From assembly GCA_001939145.1 (NCBI GenBank), contig LSRX01001542.1:57566-121565 (forward strand): a DNA stretch of 64,000 bases, given 5' to 3'. The notes under the pieces were generated by a model. It was not told where the DNA came from. It was given only the letters and a program-made list of their open reading frames with translations, and did no database searches. Positions 30,872-45,107 of the stretch are shown here, in pieces. Position 1 is the first letter of the stretch. The number at the start of each line of letters is the position of its first letter. The translations under genes were made by a program, and so were the position numbers. This DNA is from Symbiodinium microadriaticum (lineage: Eukaryota > Sar > Dinophyceae > Suessiales > Symbiodiniaceae).

Positions 30872-33800
30872 ACCAGCCACTCTGTGGCCTGATGCGTTCG
30901 CGCTGCACTCTGTTCGTGGCGTCAGATTGCGGTTCAAGATTTCTGTCGCCTGTGGACCTAGATGTTGCTTGGACCCTGAGCGGCATGTGGCGCCCCGTGC
31001 CCTAAGGACATTGTTCGTGCAGACTTGCGACGCGCAGTCTAATTAAGCCTCAGGCCCATTTCGCCTAGGGAGCTGCTTTCCAAATTGCATGCTGAAGGCT
31101 TCAAGGATGAAGGCCATGGCGGAGTTGATTCGCTTCCGATTAATTACTGAACAGGGTGGTAGCCTAAGGCAGTCCTTTTTTTTGGACAGCAGCTCAGACA
31201 CATGGGGCTAGTGGCCCGGAACACCCTTGACCAGTTTGATATAGGACGCCGCAAGACGCAACAGCCATTTCCACCAGGCACAAGGCATCATCAAGGCTTT
31301 GATGCCGAAGCCGCCTCTGCAAAAATCGACTTGGTAGCAGAAGGGCAGATCGAGGTTTGAAAATGTCACCGCACCATACCTCTTTTCAGATGTTCAGCTC
31401 TTTGCGTCTAGTGTGGAACTTTATCGGAATCGGGCCCTTAATCGTCCTGGAAGCGCTCATCTCGAGCCCAGACGTTCAGCTGTTCAAGTCGCCCGGAGCA
31501 CCTTCCTCTGAGGCTGCTGCTGGTGGAGCTCGGAAATCCTTTTGTTTCCTGTTGATTCTGAGGATTGGAGGGCAGTCGCGAGGCTTCTCAGTTGAAGCGA
31601 GGTTGGAGGATTTGGAGCTTGAGCCTCAACCAGAGAGCAGTGCCAGCGGATGAGGCGTCAGCATGTTTTCCCGGACGCATGCTCTCCTTTGGCAGATGGC
31701 AGTGGAGCATCTGCAGGCACCAGAGGCAGTGCTCAATACAAGAGCGGTGAGATACAGAGTGTAGGGTAGGTACGTCCCCCCCTTGTGGGTCAGTGTTACA
31801 GAGGACCTCTCATGGCTGCAGCTACAATTTAAATCCTTGATCCTGTGGCAGCCTCGAATGTTTATATTGGTCGACTTCGTTGACCTGAGTGACCTTCCAG
31901 TATGCCAGAGAGCGCTGTGCGAGCATCTTCAGCGTTCAGTGGAATGATTTTATGGCTGCAGAGTGTCTGTATCATGTAATCGGGAGCATGTGTTGGTACT
32001 GGGGTCGATTCTATCGTGCTTACACAACACCGCATATTTCAGGGCCTTAAGCTTACCCTTTGAACGGCCATATAAATTGGTTTGGAGGGACGGCGTCTTC
32101 TACCGGCCCTCCCCAGTGCCCGATGCAACAAGGCGCCACCGTCTGCATCCTCCATCCGGCAAGTTTGTTCATGGTCATCGGAAGCTCTTGCTAGCCGAGT
32201 TCACTCCCTTATTGCACTCTCTGGCTTCAACTCAGCATTGTCAGCGCTTGATTAGGGAAACAGAGAGTTGGACTTGCGGCAGCGTTTGGTGGCCGAACGT
32301 CATCAGAGCACAATTTGAGAGCGTAACGCTTGATTGTATTCGGCTGCTAAAGCGGTGCGCATGCCGTATGTCATCGAACAATCCCATGGAGTCCGGATAA
32401 GTTTTGAGACGTTTCGAGCTACGTGCTGAAGCTCTGTAAACAGACCTCACCGGATGCTGTAGTGAGTTCTATAGCACCAGCCCGGTGGGTGTGACGGCAG
32501 CACCATTTGAATGGATCTCATGTGGGCTGAAATCCCTTACAGCCGCGATCAGTGTACGAGCTGTCTGGTGGCCGCTTTGAGAATCCTCCCCCTTATTGGG
32601 ACACCCGGTCCCATGGGTATCCTGGGTCAGGCCACAACGGCCACCCCAGAAGTGGCGAGAGTCGTTTTTTGGACTTCGTCTGATACGGAAGGAGGATGGC
32701 GCCCACGGCACACACATCTGCACGGCAGAACCAACTTAAAGCAGGGAAGCACAGGAGTTGCGGCGCTGAAAACGGACTCCTGTTGCTTCCGGAGGTCAAG
32801 ATGACAATCCTTTCAGTCTTGCTTTGATGGCCGCTGCTCAGTTCGACCAGCTTTAGCCTCCCAGACTTCTGAGACCCAAGCAAACTACAGCGACATTTCC
32901 CCTTGCTGAGAGGAAGAACTTAGCTGCAAATCGTCAGAGCATCAGCTCCCGGATCCGGTGTTTGCCTTTTCAGGAAGCGGAATGGTGGAGTCGGTAGTGA
33001 ACCATGCTTGAAGGCTGGAAGCTTTCTGCGGATCGAAAAAAATTTCTGACTGCCCCTTCCCGACGAAGGCTTATGGCCCGGAGTTATTGAAGCTTTTTGG
33101 AAAGCGCCTGTGCCAAAAGCCTTCGGGCTTTCTTGCTGTGGTTGTTTGGTGAAGGACATTTGCATCGCATGAGATGTTTCGGCTAGGTAGTACCGGGCGC
33201 CATGGTAGCTAGGTCAACCAAACAAGCACGGCCTCCATTGGTTTTCCCCGAGACGGTGTGCCAGAGCATAAAACTAGAACTGAAAACCCGGCAATTGAAC
33301 GCTCATCGATGGCACCAGTCAGGGGCTCTTTTGAGGCCCCGTGGCCTCGAGGATGTCAGCGCTTGAGAGGAGGCGTTAGTTCTGGCGAAAGGTGAAATCG
33401 GATGTTGTAGGTGCCAGTGGCTAGCGAGACCTCAACAGTACGGGCCCAAACCGGCATTTCGTCTCTTCAAGCACTGTGCTTCGGTTCCGACATTCACGAC
33501 GGCACTGTGAGGCATGGCGAAGGCACGACCATCTGCTTTGTGGTCTCGCCCCATGTTTCTGTCTGAATGAATATACCCAACATTCCATCTCCTTCGTAGC
33601 AGAAGCGTTGCAAGAGGAGACGTTTTGGCAGGCATGGCGCCGTTGTACATGCTGTTAGTCACTGTTGAATGCAGCAAAGCGAAAGAGAAGCAGCAGGAAC
33701 GGAGAAGTTGTAATGGCAGCACAAGCGATAGTCATTTCGATCCACAACTCGTTTGTAGGCCATGCGCTGTGGCCAAGTCATTCGTGCCAATCGGGGCACT

Positions 33801-36800
33801 TGCGCCAAGACGGCGAACCCAGCCTTGAGCGAGTGAAGGAAGTAACCATAAGTAACCTCTACATCTCTACATTCTCTTCCCCCAACGAGATCCACAAGGA
33901 CCTGTAGTTGTGCTGTAGTAAGTGTGACTTGACCTTCCTTCGTTCCGTTCCCTGGTGGTATGATGCGTGCATTTTCGCCCTGCCGTAGAAGCCAAAATGT
34001 GTGCACGCCCTGTCGTAGAGTCGCAGAGAGAAAAAGTCAGAAGCACATCGGTTTGGAGTTGTTTGGTTCCTTCTGCTCTAGATGGGGACTGCACCTCGGC
34101 GAGAAGGGGCGTACAACAGACCCGGTGCTACCCGGACTCCTGTGACGGTGAGAGTCACATGCTCGGAGGTCTTCTGAGAGGGTGTCGCATCCTCCAGGAT
34201 CTACACTCTACAGCCAAGCGTCCTAAAGGTCTAGGGTGACCGTCGGGGACGGCTTGGGGCAAGAGTAAACGGATACCAGTGCACATAACCGCAAGAGCAC
34301 CCTTACACACGACTTGGGTTGCCAGACTGCGATGTGAATCCGAGCCGCCCCGGCCATGCATGTTACAAAGCTCTGATGACCCCAGGACCCCGCTCCGGTC
34401 TGCTCTGTGGCTTTGCATCGAGTGGTGTCGATCTCGATGTGTTTCCTTTAAAGGCCGGGCGGATGTTTGGGATCTGGGGCTAGGCGCTTTAAACCGCCAA
34501 GCCCAGGGCCCCTCGAGAAGGGCCCTGCAGCGCAGGTGGGACAGGCCTCTGAGAGAGGGTTGGGCGAAGGAGCACCTGCTTATCCGATGTCAGTGACCTG
34601 TAAACATGCCGTGGCTTTGCAAAAAGCCATTGGAAGATCTCAGAGAACGCTTGAACTCACATTCTTGCTGCATGTTGCTGTGTCTTCCACCTGCCCGGCA
34701 CCTTTGAACGCCCGTATGGCCTGTCCCCGACCAGTTTTGTGTGTATACAGCCAAGTTGGGAGTCTGGAGCACCAAGAGATGACGGATTTCCAAAATGTTG
34801 TTTTGGCGTCCTGATTTGAGATCTACGGGAGATGTTGATCCGAACCTCCCTGTTGCAACCGAAGAATGCCGACATCAGGACATCGGAGGAAGTGTAGCTG
34901 TGGGCCCCGTGCATGTACTCGCAGCCTCGTCGCAGTAGAACGGGGAAGTTTCCTGGGATCTCCGGTGCTCTTGGTATGCTCCGCCTGCATCAGACTAGAA
35001 GCGCATGCAAAAAGCCGGGATTCTCCTCCGGGCTCCCGAGAGGCATTGAGGAAGTGTCGTATTGGAGACCCACGGGTTCGGTTTCATGTTTATGAGCCAT
35101 GACCGAAGCACCACAGGACCATTGTAGAATCTTTCCGATTTCCTCTTGACGTGATAGCTCTCGAAAGACAGAGGTTGGGGCACCCGCTTTGCGTGGACAT
35201 GTGACCGGGGCAGCCGCGGCAGGCGGGGGGAGATAGGGAACAGGCAGGATGCTGCACACTTCTCCAGTCGTGACCTTGGAATTCTTGGGCGAGGGTTTAG
35301 ATAGGAAATGCTCGACTCTGGCTCGGAAAAGAAAACCCTTTTTTGGAAGCTCGAAGTCGGGTTTTTGCAGTGGGCAGGGCCTGAGCGACGGAGGGATTCT
35401 GGCTGGCCCCATGCTGAGCTTTAGCTCTGTTGGAAGACGTGCGGATCCAAAGCGAGTTCAGAAGCCCCAGCTCACGTGCTTCACTCTGGCAAAACTGCTG
35501 TCTTGGGATCGCAGAGGCTGGTCGCTGGCGGTCTTGTTGGCATGTTGGCCTTGGACTTGGTCCCCTTAGAGTGGCGACTCTGAGTTCCGAAGCCTTTGAG
35601 AGCTTCCGGGCTTCTGGCCTCAGGCCGTGTCAACACGGAACCGTCCGGGGCCCGGCGACTCCGAGGTTCCAGGGTCTTCGAAGAAGCACTTTGTGCTCAC
35701 TGAAGGGCGGAGAGGCTCGGATCGGGCTGCGACTGCGACTGCGACAGTTCAGGCTGGGGCCCGAGACCACCTCGAGACCGCCTCAAAAGCGCTCGCCTCT
35801 AGCGCCGCCGAGGCCATCGACGTTGAGGACCTGTCAAAAGAGGAGGCCAGTGGCCGCTGCGACTTGGAGTGGTTCAGCAAGCCATGATGAGGCCGAGCTC
35901 GAGACAAAGCTGCCCTTTGCAACTTGGCGCTGTCTCGAGACTTCACTTGTCTTGCCTTTAACCGTTGCACTGCTGCACTCCTTGGGTCATTTCCCTCCTT
36001 CGGCAATCTCTACAGAGCTTCCGCAATGCCATCCAATGCCAGGCATGCCCCGTGTGCCAGCGTCCCATGGAAAAGACCGTGGCCGGTGGAGCGGTGTGGT
36101 GGCCTCGTGCCTCCTCGTGCCTGCTCACTTGCGCTGATCAGTTTTGGGAGAGGGCTTTTGAGTAAGTCTGGTGTAGAGAGATCTCCCAGGTGTCCATGTG
36201 GCCAGCTGGGTTTCCCCCGTGCCTCTGGTGGCTTCCTGGCGCCTCGGCCGATCGATTGCTGGGAGATGCTCCTCTTAGCTCTGTCAAGGGCGACGTCCGC
36301 CAAGTTCCAAGCAAGTGAGCAGATGGGGACCACCGACGTCAGTCGGGTGAGTCCGCATCTGGGTTTCTGAAGGGTCCCCGCGCTGCCTCGAGGATCTTAC
36401 CATCGCTTCGGCGAAGACGGCTGAGGACGGCAGGGCAACCTTGGGGCAGTTTTTTGCTCGCGTGTCATGATCAGTTTTTTGTAGTGGCGTGTGTTTGTGG
36501 GTGGCTTGGGGTGGGGCGGGGGATGCAGGAGGTGCTCAACGCCAAGGCGCTCCCAGCTTTGCTTGACAATCTGTTTGCAGATTCCTGCGGTGGTGCAGAA
36601 GCTGTCGAGGTGTTGAGCTCACAAGGATGAGGCTTTACCTCGAAACTACAGTAGAAGGGCTTCAAGTTGGAAGGGCCATGGTCCATCGTGTTTGTGGACG
36701 GCATGGACGCACTGTTGGATCAAGCCCCAAAGTCTGGGGCAGTGACGGTGGTATCAGAAGTTGATGCTGCACTGCACAGCAGCACAGCATGCATGTCTGG

Positions 36801-36930
36801 GACACTGCCAGGACAGTGTCAGCACATCCAGTGACAAGAACAGCATCAGACGCCAAGCATCACACAAATTTTTAAAAACAGCAAAAAGAAGCCAAAACGC
36901 AATGGGGCGCGGGGATCCGTCGTGAGAAAG
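30872..36930. other. 6-kb stretch with no firm gene
   Basis: I found no family motif in it. Two fragments look mildly coding: a frame at 35762-35887 on + (HLETASKALASSAAEAIDVE and onward, ending in two stops) and a minus-strand frame at 33659-34006. Neither has a partner exon that I could join. It probably holds intergenic sequence and unresolved exons. Confidence 0.4.
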
Positions 36931-39900
36931 ATGGCGGCCGAGGCGCCGGAGGAAGCGCCGCCCGCAGTCGGCGGGGTCCCAGCTCAGAACCGTTCACACA
37001 TGGGACGGAGACGAATAGCCTTCGGCCCGAACTTGAACAAGCTCTCCGTTTTTCCGAGCAACCATGTGTCAACAACCAGGTACAAGCTTTGGACCATCAT
37101 TCCGCTGAACTTGTTCGAGCAGTTTCACCGTACAGCTAATGTTTGGTTCCTCATCGTGTCCATCTTGCAAATGTTGCCTTACAAGATCTCGCCGACGACT
37201 TCTTGGGCAACTCTGGTGCCTCTGTGTCTCGTGCTCATTGCAACTTTCTGCAAGGATGCTTACGAGGACTTCAAGAGATGGAGGGATGACCGCAGAGTCA
37301 ACCAGCAGCTGTGTTCCGTGTTCACTCCCCATGTGAACAACCACACGCGGGAATCTCGAGACAACTTCAAAGAGATCGAGTGGTCCCAGGTGCAGGTGGG
37401 CATTGACGAAATAAAAGACATCACGATCCAGAGCGAGTCCCTGACAGCCTCGAAGAGCACGTAGCCGAAAAAGCGACACAGGAGAAAGCACACCCAACTC
37501 GGCACTACAGTAAGAATCAGACGATGTAGCACCACAACTTCCAAAGAACCCAGAACCAGTAAGCCGGGTTAAAGGTTGTCCTGGTTTGCTGCGCAGTTGT
37601 GGATGGCCCCAGGTTGGATCCTTTGTCAAGCTTTATCGAGATCAACCGGTCCCCGCAGACATGCTTCTCGTCTACTCTTATCCAGGCACTGTCGCATGCG
37701 TCGACACAGCACAACTGGATGGGGAGTCTTCCTTAAAGCTGAAGCAGTGCGTAGACGAGACACATCATATGGTGAAAAATACCTTGCTTCGAAGCGTGGA
37801 GGGACACATGGAAGCCGACCTACCCAATGAGCTTGTGGGACGCTTCGATGGCTGCCTCTACCTAAAAGGCTTTCCACGAGGAGTGCCAGTGGGCCTGAAG
37901 AACCTACTTCTGCGAGGGTCGACCATCAGGAACACCAACTATGTCATTGGTCTTGTGGTATACACAGGCAACGACACAAAAGTGGTGAGGAATTCCAGCC
38001 GGTCGATATCGACGAAGCGCTCGCAGGTGGAGATCATGTCCAACAAGCTACTGTTTATTGTCTTCTTGTTGCTTTTCCTGATATCTATCGGCTGTGCGGT
38101 TGCAAGAGCGAATCTGCTCGAGGATGCGGCTGGTTTTCAGAATTTGCGCTGGGTGTGGAATGGTGAGGCAGACAATGTGGACAACGCGCAAGATAGCCCC
38201 TACTTGGCCATTCTAACATTTCTCATCGGCTACAACAACCTGATCCCCATCAGCTTGTACATGACAACCGATGTGGTCCGCGCGATTCAAGCCTTCCTTA
38301 TGGAGAGGGACGAAAGCATGCACTATGCCCAGGGCGGCTCCTACTGCACAGTTCGCACCTCTGCTCTATGCGAGGATCTTGGAACAGTGGATTTCGTTCT
38401 GACTGACAAGACCGGGACTTTGACACAGAACAAGATGTGCTTCAAAGCCTGCTATGTAGACGGCCAAACATACGGCTACTGGTCAAATGGGCAAGATGAA
38501 AGCGGGGATGGAGGGAGTGTTACAATGCAGGAGAGCTATGGATACCCGAGTGACCAGATCGAGAGGATCCCAACATGCAGCATCTGCCGGCCCCTCAACC
38601 CTTCATTGTGGGGAATTCCCAGTGATGAGGACCCTCATTGGAGCTACAGTCTGGAGTCTTCTGTCCACAACTTCTTCTTGTGCCTCGCCACATGCCACAC
38701 CGCGATGCCGGAGAAGACGAACCATATCACCTTCTCTCCGAGCAGCAAGCGCAATTCACACTTGGAGACCTTGACTGATATCGAGTATGTGATGCAGAAT
38801 GACCCAGGCATCAGGGGACTCAGCCAGCAGGAGGTTCGAGCACGCATGGATCTACTTCTTGAGGCCAACCAAACTCAATTTCGCAGCCAATCCCCGGACG
38901 AAGAAGCGCTACTGGCAATGGCGCGAGACTTCGGCTTCTACTTCAAGAAGCGACAGGGCAACAAGGTCACCGTCAACATCCGCGGGCAGGATGTGCACTA
39001 CACAGTCATCATGTGCAATGAGTTCTCGTCCGAGCGGAAGCGGATGTCTGTTCTCGTGCGTCAGTGCACAGAGGATGGTGTTATGCCTCAGACGTCACAG
39101 GCAATGGCCAGCAGTATTTTGCTTGGCAATGCTGGTGTTATGTCCATGGATAACCTGCCACCAGTGTCCGAGGGCAGCTACATCCTTTTTGCCAAGGGTG
39201 CAGACTCTGTCATGCTAGACCGGATGCGCCAGCAAGACACGAAGCGAGCGACACCGGCGGTCATGGCCGACTTCGAGGGCTTGGACGACATGACGCATGC
39301 GCTGTCACTGGATCCAGATAAATCCAATGAAGGCCCCAGCAGCCCCAAGAGCGACAGAGGCAAAACTCGGAATGCTCGCATGGCCATGGCTCTAGCAGTG
39401 GGATCCCACGGCTCCGAAGGAAAGCTTCGAGGTCCGAAAGTACCGTCTCCATGCTCTTCGGCAGGCCTCTCCGCACGGTCTGTGGTGCCAGAACCGCCTG
39501 TGCCCAGCGGTGCACCGGTGATGCTGGAGACAGAGGATCATTCGAAGCTCTCCAAATTGGAGCCGACGCGGAGTGCTGGGCTCATGAGCTGGGCTTCGCG
39601 AAATGGTCCTGGAAACACATATGATTCCGGCGAAATGGACGAGAGCATGCGCAAGAAGAAGCTCCGTGTTGCAAGGGAGCAAGTTCGACACTTCTCCATG
39701 CATGGACTGCAGACACTGGTTTGTGGACAAAGGGTTCTGCCTGATGCAGAAGCTGAAGCCTACATCAAGCGTTGGCAGGGTGCGCGGACTTCCTTCTTCA
39801 ATAGGGACGAGCTGATGAATCGAGTCATGGACGACATGGAGCGCGACTTCGACTTGCTTGGCGTCACGGCCGTGGAAGACAAGATTCAGTTTGGGGTGCC

Positions 39901-42900
39901 AGAGACGGTTCAGATGTTGCTGGACGGTGGTATCCGCATTTGGATGCTGACGGGCGACTGCGTAGAGACAGCCGTAAACATTGCAAGCATTTGCCGCCTC
40001 ATCGAGCAGCACTCGCAACTCTATTACCTGACCTGCGAGGAAGGCTCTGCCCGCGAGCATGACTCCTCGAGTGCTTCAGATCTAGAAGAGAGGTTAAGGT
40101 ACATCCAGGAGGAGATCTTGAATGAATTGAGGCACGCTCGCGGCGGAGGTTTTCACTACAGCCTTGTTCTGAACGGCCCAGCGCTCTACGCCATCCTGCA
40201 AGCACCAGACACACTCCTTCACAAGCTCTTCGTCACAGTGGCTTGCAACTCCTGCTCTGTGATTGCCTGCCGCTTATCTCCAGCGCAGAAAGCTGCCCTT
40301 GTAGAGCTTATTAAGAAAGATGTGCCTGGAAATCCACTGACTCTGGCCGTGGGAGATGGCGGGAACGATGTCAGCATGATTCAGAAGGCACATGTTGGAG
40401 TTGGAATCGCTGGGGCTGAGGGGCGGGAGGCTGTGAATGCCGCGGATTTCGCTATCGGACAATTCCGTTTCTTGAGGTCACTCCTTTTCGTGCATGGGCG
40501 GAGCAACATCCGACGCATTGGCATGGTAATCGGCTATTCGTTCTACAAAAACTTCCTCCTTGTTATCACCATGGCTTGCTATGCGCCCTTCACCGGCTTT
40601 AGTGGGACCACATTCTATGATCCATACCTGATCATGATGTACAACGTTGTCTTCACGAACCTCCCTATCTTCATTGTGGGAGCGTTGGACGTGGATGTCT
40701 ATGCGCCTGCAGCCCTGACACTTCCGAAGCTATACCTGTATGGTGTGAATAAGGTCTACTTCAACTACCGGATGCTGGTTGCCTGGCTCCTGCGTGGAAC
40801 CATCCATGCCTTGGTGAATTTCTTCGTGGCTTGCGTCTTCTTGGGAGGTGGTAGTGGGGCTGCTGGGCCTTTCTCCGACTACTTGTCCCTTGGAGCATGG
40901 TCGTACTGGAGTTGCGTGGTGGTCGCCAATGCCACGCTCCTGCTGCACACACAAGTCTGGATGGACTGGCAACTGCTCATCTCTCTCGCCTCTGTGATAT
41001 TCTTCCCTCCGATCGTGTTGATTTACTCCTGGCCCGTCATGGCCAACATTGTCAACCCAGCTTTCGTTGAGGTAGGCGCGCACCTTTTCCAATCATTGCC
41101 GGGATGGCTAAGCCTTCTGCTCGTCTTAGCCTTGTCCGTCCTGGTGGAATTGGCTCTGGATGCATGGCAGCGCATCAACAAGCCAGACCTCTTGAAACGA
41201 ACGCAGGAATTCCAGCGCACGAAGACCTATGCAGGTGAGGGACAGGAGTCTTTGCTACAATCGACATTCCGAGGCACGCAAGTGGTGACCGACATGAGCC
41301 TGTCCCCCGTCGTTCCAGGGCACCGCCAGTCCCCTGCATCTCCAGTCTCGCCGTCATCGCCGACAGGTGTCACCCATACGACTCGGGATGAGCTCCTTTA
41401 TGCGGCGAACATGAAGATGGAGAGAATGTTTCCAGCTGCCCTGGTGAACTCGATTCCATTCAGCTACAAGCGAAATAACTACAACCAAGGTGACTTCCGA
41501 GCTGAGGCGGTGGAGCTGAAGGAGTTTACCAAGCATGCGAGGCATCCACCTACGAAGAAGCCTGGTCTACAGTTGATCATGGAGCGCCACCGCCGAGAGG
41601 ACGAACTTGCTCCAGACCCCACCGCCTGCTGTGGTAAGCGAGCGAAGGAATGGCAGAGGATCATCAGTCAGATGCAGTGGTGCCAGATAAGCTTGATGTC
41701 CGACGTGCTGGGCAACAAGGCATCCCAGGAGGATCGAGATCCGGCCAGCAATGAAACACTCGCCGAGCGCCTCTCGAAGGTCACCGGCATGGAGCCCGAA
41801 CTCCTAGATCTGGACCAAATTGATGAGCCCAAGCACGGTGCAAGAAGTGCCACCACAACTGGCCACCCAATGGAGCACAAGGCGCAGTCCCGGTTCAATG
41901 TGAAGTACACAACTGAGTTTGTGTACAACATTTTCACCTTGAAATTCAGATCCAGCTTGCACGAACAAGCCTTCTGTCAGATGTTTGACGAAGCCAGCCG
42001 CAACCAATTCTTCGTGTCTGCTCGCGTCCTCACCGGTCTGCTGGTTGGCTTTCAAGTGGTCAAGCTGTTGGCTTTTGTGGTTGCGCCCACAGACTTTTCA
42101 GAAGTGGTCCTGGGTCTTGGGAGCATTGCCGGTTTCGTGGTCGGGTGCGAGGCGCTGCTGCTTCCGCTGCGCTTCGAAAGAATCAGTGCTTTCCATGCGA
42201 GTTACCTGACCGTTTGCTGCTGCATGCTCATCGTGTTGAAGCATGTCATAGAGTTTCTCTATGGCATCCCCAGCTATGTGTCGGATGCGATTATGCCTCT
42301 TCTCTTTTGTGCTGGCGCACGAATGCGCTTCCCACAAGCCATCGGAGTACTATGCCTGCACATGCTGCTCTTGATCATTTGGGCCAACTTATTCCTGAAC
42401 GACCGAACATGCACAGTGGGCGATGGCTTGACACAAGTCAATGTTTGCAACGATGAAGGACGGCTCCTGTTCGAGTATTCGACCATCCAGTTCGGTTTGG
42501 TTGCATTGGTCAGTGCCTACATGTATCTGTCGGAGCGGTTTGCTCGGCACAGCTTCGCATGGGACGATCGTATTGGCAGGGCAAGAAACTCCGACCGCGA
42601 TCTTCTCAAAGGAATGTATCCCGAAGATGTTGTGGAAGCTGTTCGGGAGAGCTTTCTTAGCAACCAGCAGCAGATCAATGTAGCAGAGCAGAAGGTCTCC
42701 AGCACTAAGACCATTTTCCAAGAACGCGGCATAGTGACCGTAGTTTTCATAGACATATATGCATTCGAAAAGATCGTGGCACAGCTGGCGCCCAATGATT
42801 TAGTGGAGCTGCTTGATCGCGTCTTCACGCAGATCAACAACATTTGCCAGGAACATTCCATTCACAAAATCGAGACGGTCGGGAAAACGTTTGTGGCAGC

Positions 42901-45107
42901 GGGCATGGTCGACTTGAAGAAGAAGTCGGCTCGAAACACTGTCCAGATGAAAGCTTTCTTGTGTGTCGAGGCTGCAAGCGCAGTTCTAAGGCTTTTCACC
43001 AGGTGCACCACTGGAATGGAGCAGATGGAGAAGCTATCCCTCAAGATTGGCATCAACACGGGCCAGGTGATCTCTGGGGTGGTCGGCTCCCAGAAGCCGC
43101 AATTTGCCCTGTTCGGTGACACCGTGAACACCGCATCGCGGATGATGAGTACTGGGATGGTGGATCACATCCATGTGTCTGCAAGCACATACGAACATGT
43201 TAAGGACGAGTCGCAATATTCTTGGTTGGGCAAGAAGACCACAGTGAAACTTGGGTCCTCTATGTCTTTGAAAAGTAGATTAAGTAGAGGTTGCATTGCT
43301 TAGGGGGGGACGTTGAAGGGAGAACTAAGACAGCCCAAGCAAGAAGTAGTAAGTGTGTCATGTCTGAATGCCAAGGAAAGGCAAAGGTGATATGGACACC
43401 TACCTGTTGCAGCATGATGGGGCCCGCAGGAGGCAAGTCTCTGCCGGTACCTCTCCTCTCAATCGGGCCAAGTCTGCAGTCCGAGAGGGCAGCATGGTGA
43501 ACGTGGGTCCGGAGGTGCTGTTGACCACGGAAGACACGAGAACTTTTTGCTCGATGTTTTCCCGTGCGAGGCTGATAGAGGCAATCCACAATTTCGTTTC
43601 TTTCTGCGTGCGTGCATATGACCTTGACTGTCTAAAGACGAATCAAGAGAGCTCGCTGCTGGCATCTCTAATGCTCTTTTGGTGCATCTTCTGCCTGGAG
43701 TCGTTGTACATCTGGATTGGTGACACAGGCGATCGTGCTGCCAATCTCCAGCTCTTCTTCAACATCCGTGGCCCGTTTGCGGCACTGTTATTTGTGATCA
43801 TCGTGCTAAAGTCTTGTTTGATCTTGGGGCAGGGTTGCGGGCGCACCTCACAGAGTGTGGCTGCAAATGAAAGGAAGGAACGCGATGACTCTGAAAACAG
43901 GGCAGACGTGAGTGAGGCAGATGGTACCGGCGGTACCGGCATGGAAGTGTCGGATCGGGATGATGAGGAGGTGCAACACATGAACCCGAATGCACAAAGA
44001 CTGGGCTGGCCGAGCGAAGTCTACTACTTCGGTATTGCAGTCGTGCTCATCGGTGCTGGCTATATCTGTGCAGTTACGTCGTCTCTGTACGGTCTGGCCG
44101 ACGGGCGCTTGGAGGAAGTCAGCTATTGGATCTACTTTGAGTCGATGTTTTACCTCTCAGCCATGATGCACTTGAATGTCTTGCGTGCGACCACTGCTGC
44201 TTTTACTTGTGGCTTGGCGATTGTCCTTCCGGCCACGGTGCTTGGCGCAATGGCTGACTTCCCTTCCGGGCTCATCTACCCTTTTTCTGCATTCATCCTG
44301 CAGGTGCGCGTGATCGCGAGTTTGAAGTGGTACCAGCTGAAGAGCCTGGAGGGATTGAAGATGGTTGAGAAGGAGCACAAAGAATGCTACTCCCTGCTGA
44401 ATTCGCTCCTGCCTCAAGAGGTGCTGGAGTCAATGCAGTCGGACAACTTGCAGCTGGCATACACCTACAACGACATGACGCTTCTCTTTGCCGACATTGT
44501 GGGCTTCACGAAGTATTGCGCCACGCATCAGGCAAATGAAGCCGTCAGGCTGGTCACACACCTTTTTGCAAGATTCGACAACTGCTGCAAACTCCTCGGG
44601 GCATACAAAGTGTGCACTATCGGTGATGCATACCTGGCCGTGAATGAGCCGAAGACAGTTCATGAGGATAAGGTCCTCGGGGCCAACCAGCTCCTCCATT
44701 TGGCCATGTCCATGCTTCGGGTCATCGTGTCTGTTCGAAACGAGGTTCAGCACGAAGGCCTTGACATGCGAATCGGCTTGCACCATGGTCAGTTCGTGGC
44801 TGGCGTAATTGGCAGCAACCAGCTTCGCTTCGACATCTGGGGCGAGGATGTGCTCATTGGCAACCAAATGGAATCAGAGGGTGAGCCCGGGCGCATTTGT
44901 TGCAGCGCAACTTTTGTAGAGGTGATCCGCAATAATTTTCAGCAGTTCCACTTCACGGAGCACAAAGTCATTGCTTGCTCCGGAACGAAGCGAACCATGC
45001 AGAGTTACTTGCTCGACGAGCCTCACGGCATTGGCACCGGCAAGCCGAGCTCGCCGGGCGCAAAGATGCCCCGGAACAGTGAGCGCAAGAGCAAGCGCAT
45101 CCGGTGA
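36931..45107 (+). CDS. P4-ATPase (flippase) fused to tandem guanylate cyclase domains, 2609 aa
   Basis: Large membrane protein of the alveolate P4-ATPase/guanylyl cyclase type, expected to make cGMP. Exons: 36931-37395, 37613-43245, 43376-45107. Intron 1 is GT-AG; intron 2 uses a GA donor (ACA GT, then GAAACT) and rejoins as TVKGKGDMDTYLL. ATPase part: P4 N-terminus (FEQFHRTANVWFL), actuator DGES with Glu193, PISLY in M4, phosphorylation site DKTGTLT with Asp420, SPDEEA at 582, KGAD at 683, TGDCVETA near 937, GDGGND at 1069. First cyclase domain: Asp1869 (VFIDIYAF), guanine-type Glu1909, Lys1913 where the second metal Asp is expected, Asn1994 and Arg1998 (NTASRM). Second cyclase domain: Asp2406 and Asp2450 present, but Leu2526 and Gln2530 replace Asn and Arg. 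The start ATG follows a non-coding A-rich leader and fits the P4 N-terminus. The two pieces should form one catalytic site. Confidence 0.95.

Noticed and set aside
33659..34006. Minus-strand ORF of 115 codons with protein-like composition
   Set aside because: No motif, no splice partners, and it would be the only minus-strand gene; not called.
43246..43303. Ending the P4-ATPase/cyclase at the stop at 43301-43303
   Set aside because: The end of the first cyclase domain (GKGDMDTYLL) lies in the next frame at 43377 onward, and a GA-AG intron joins the two exactly.
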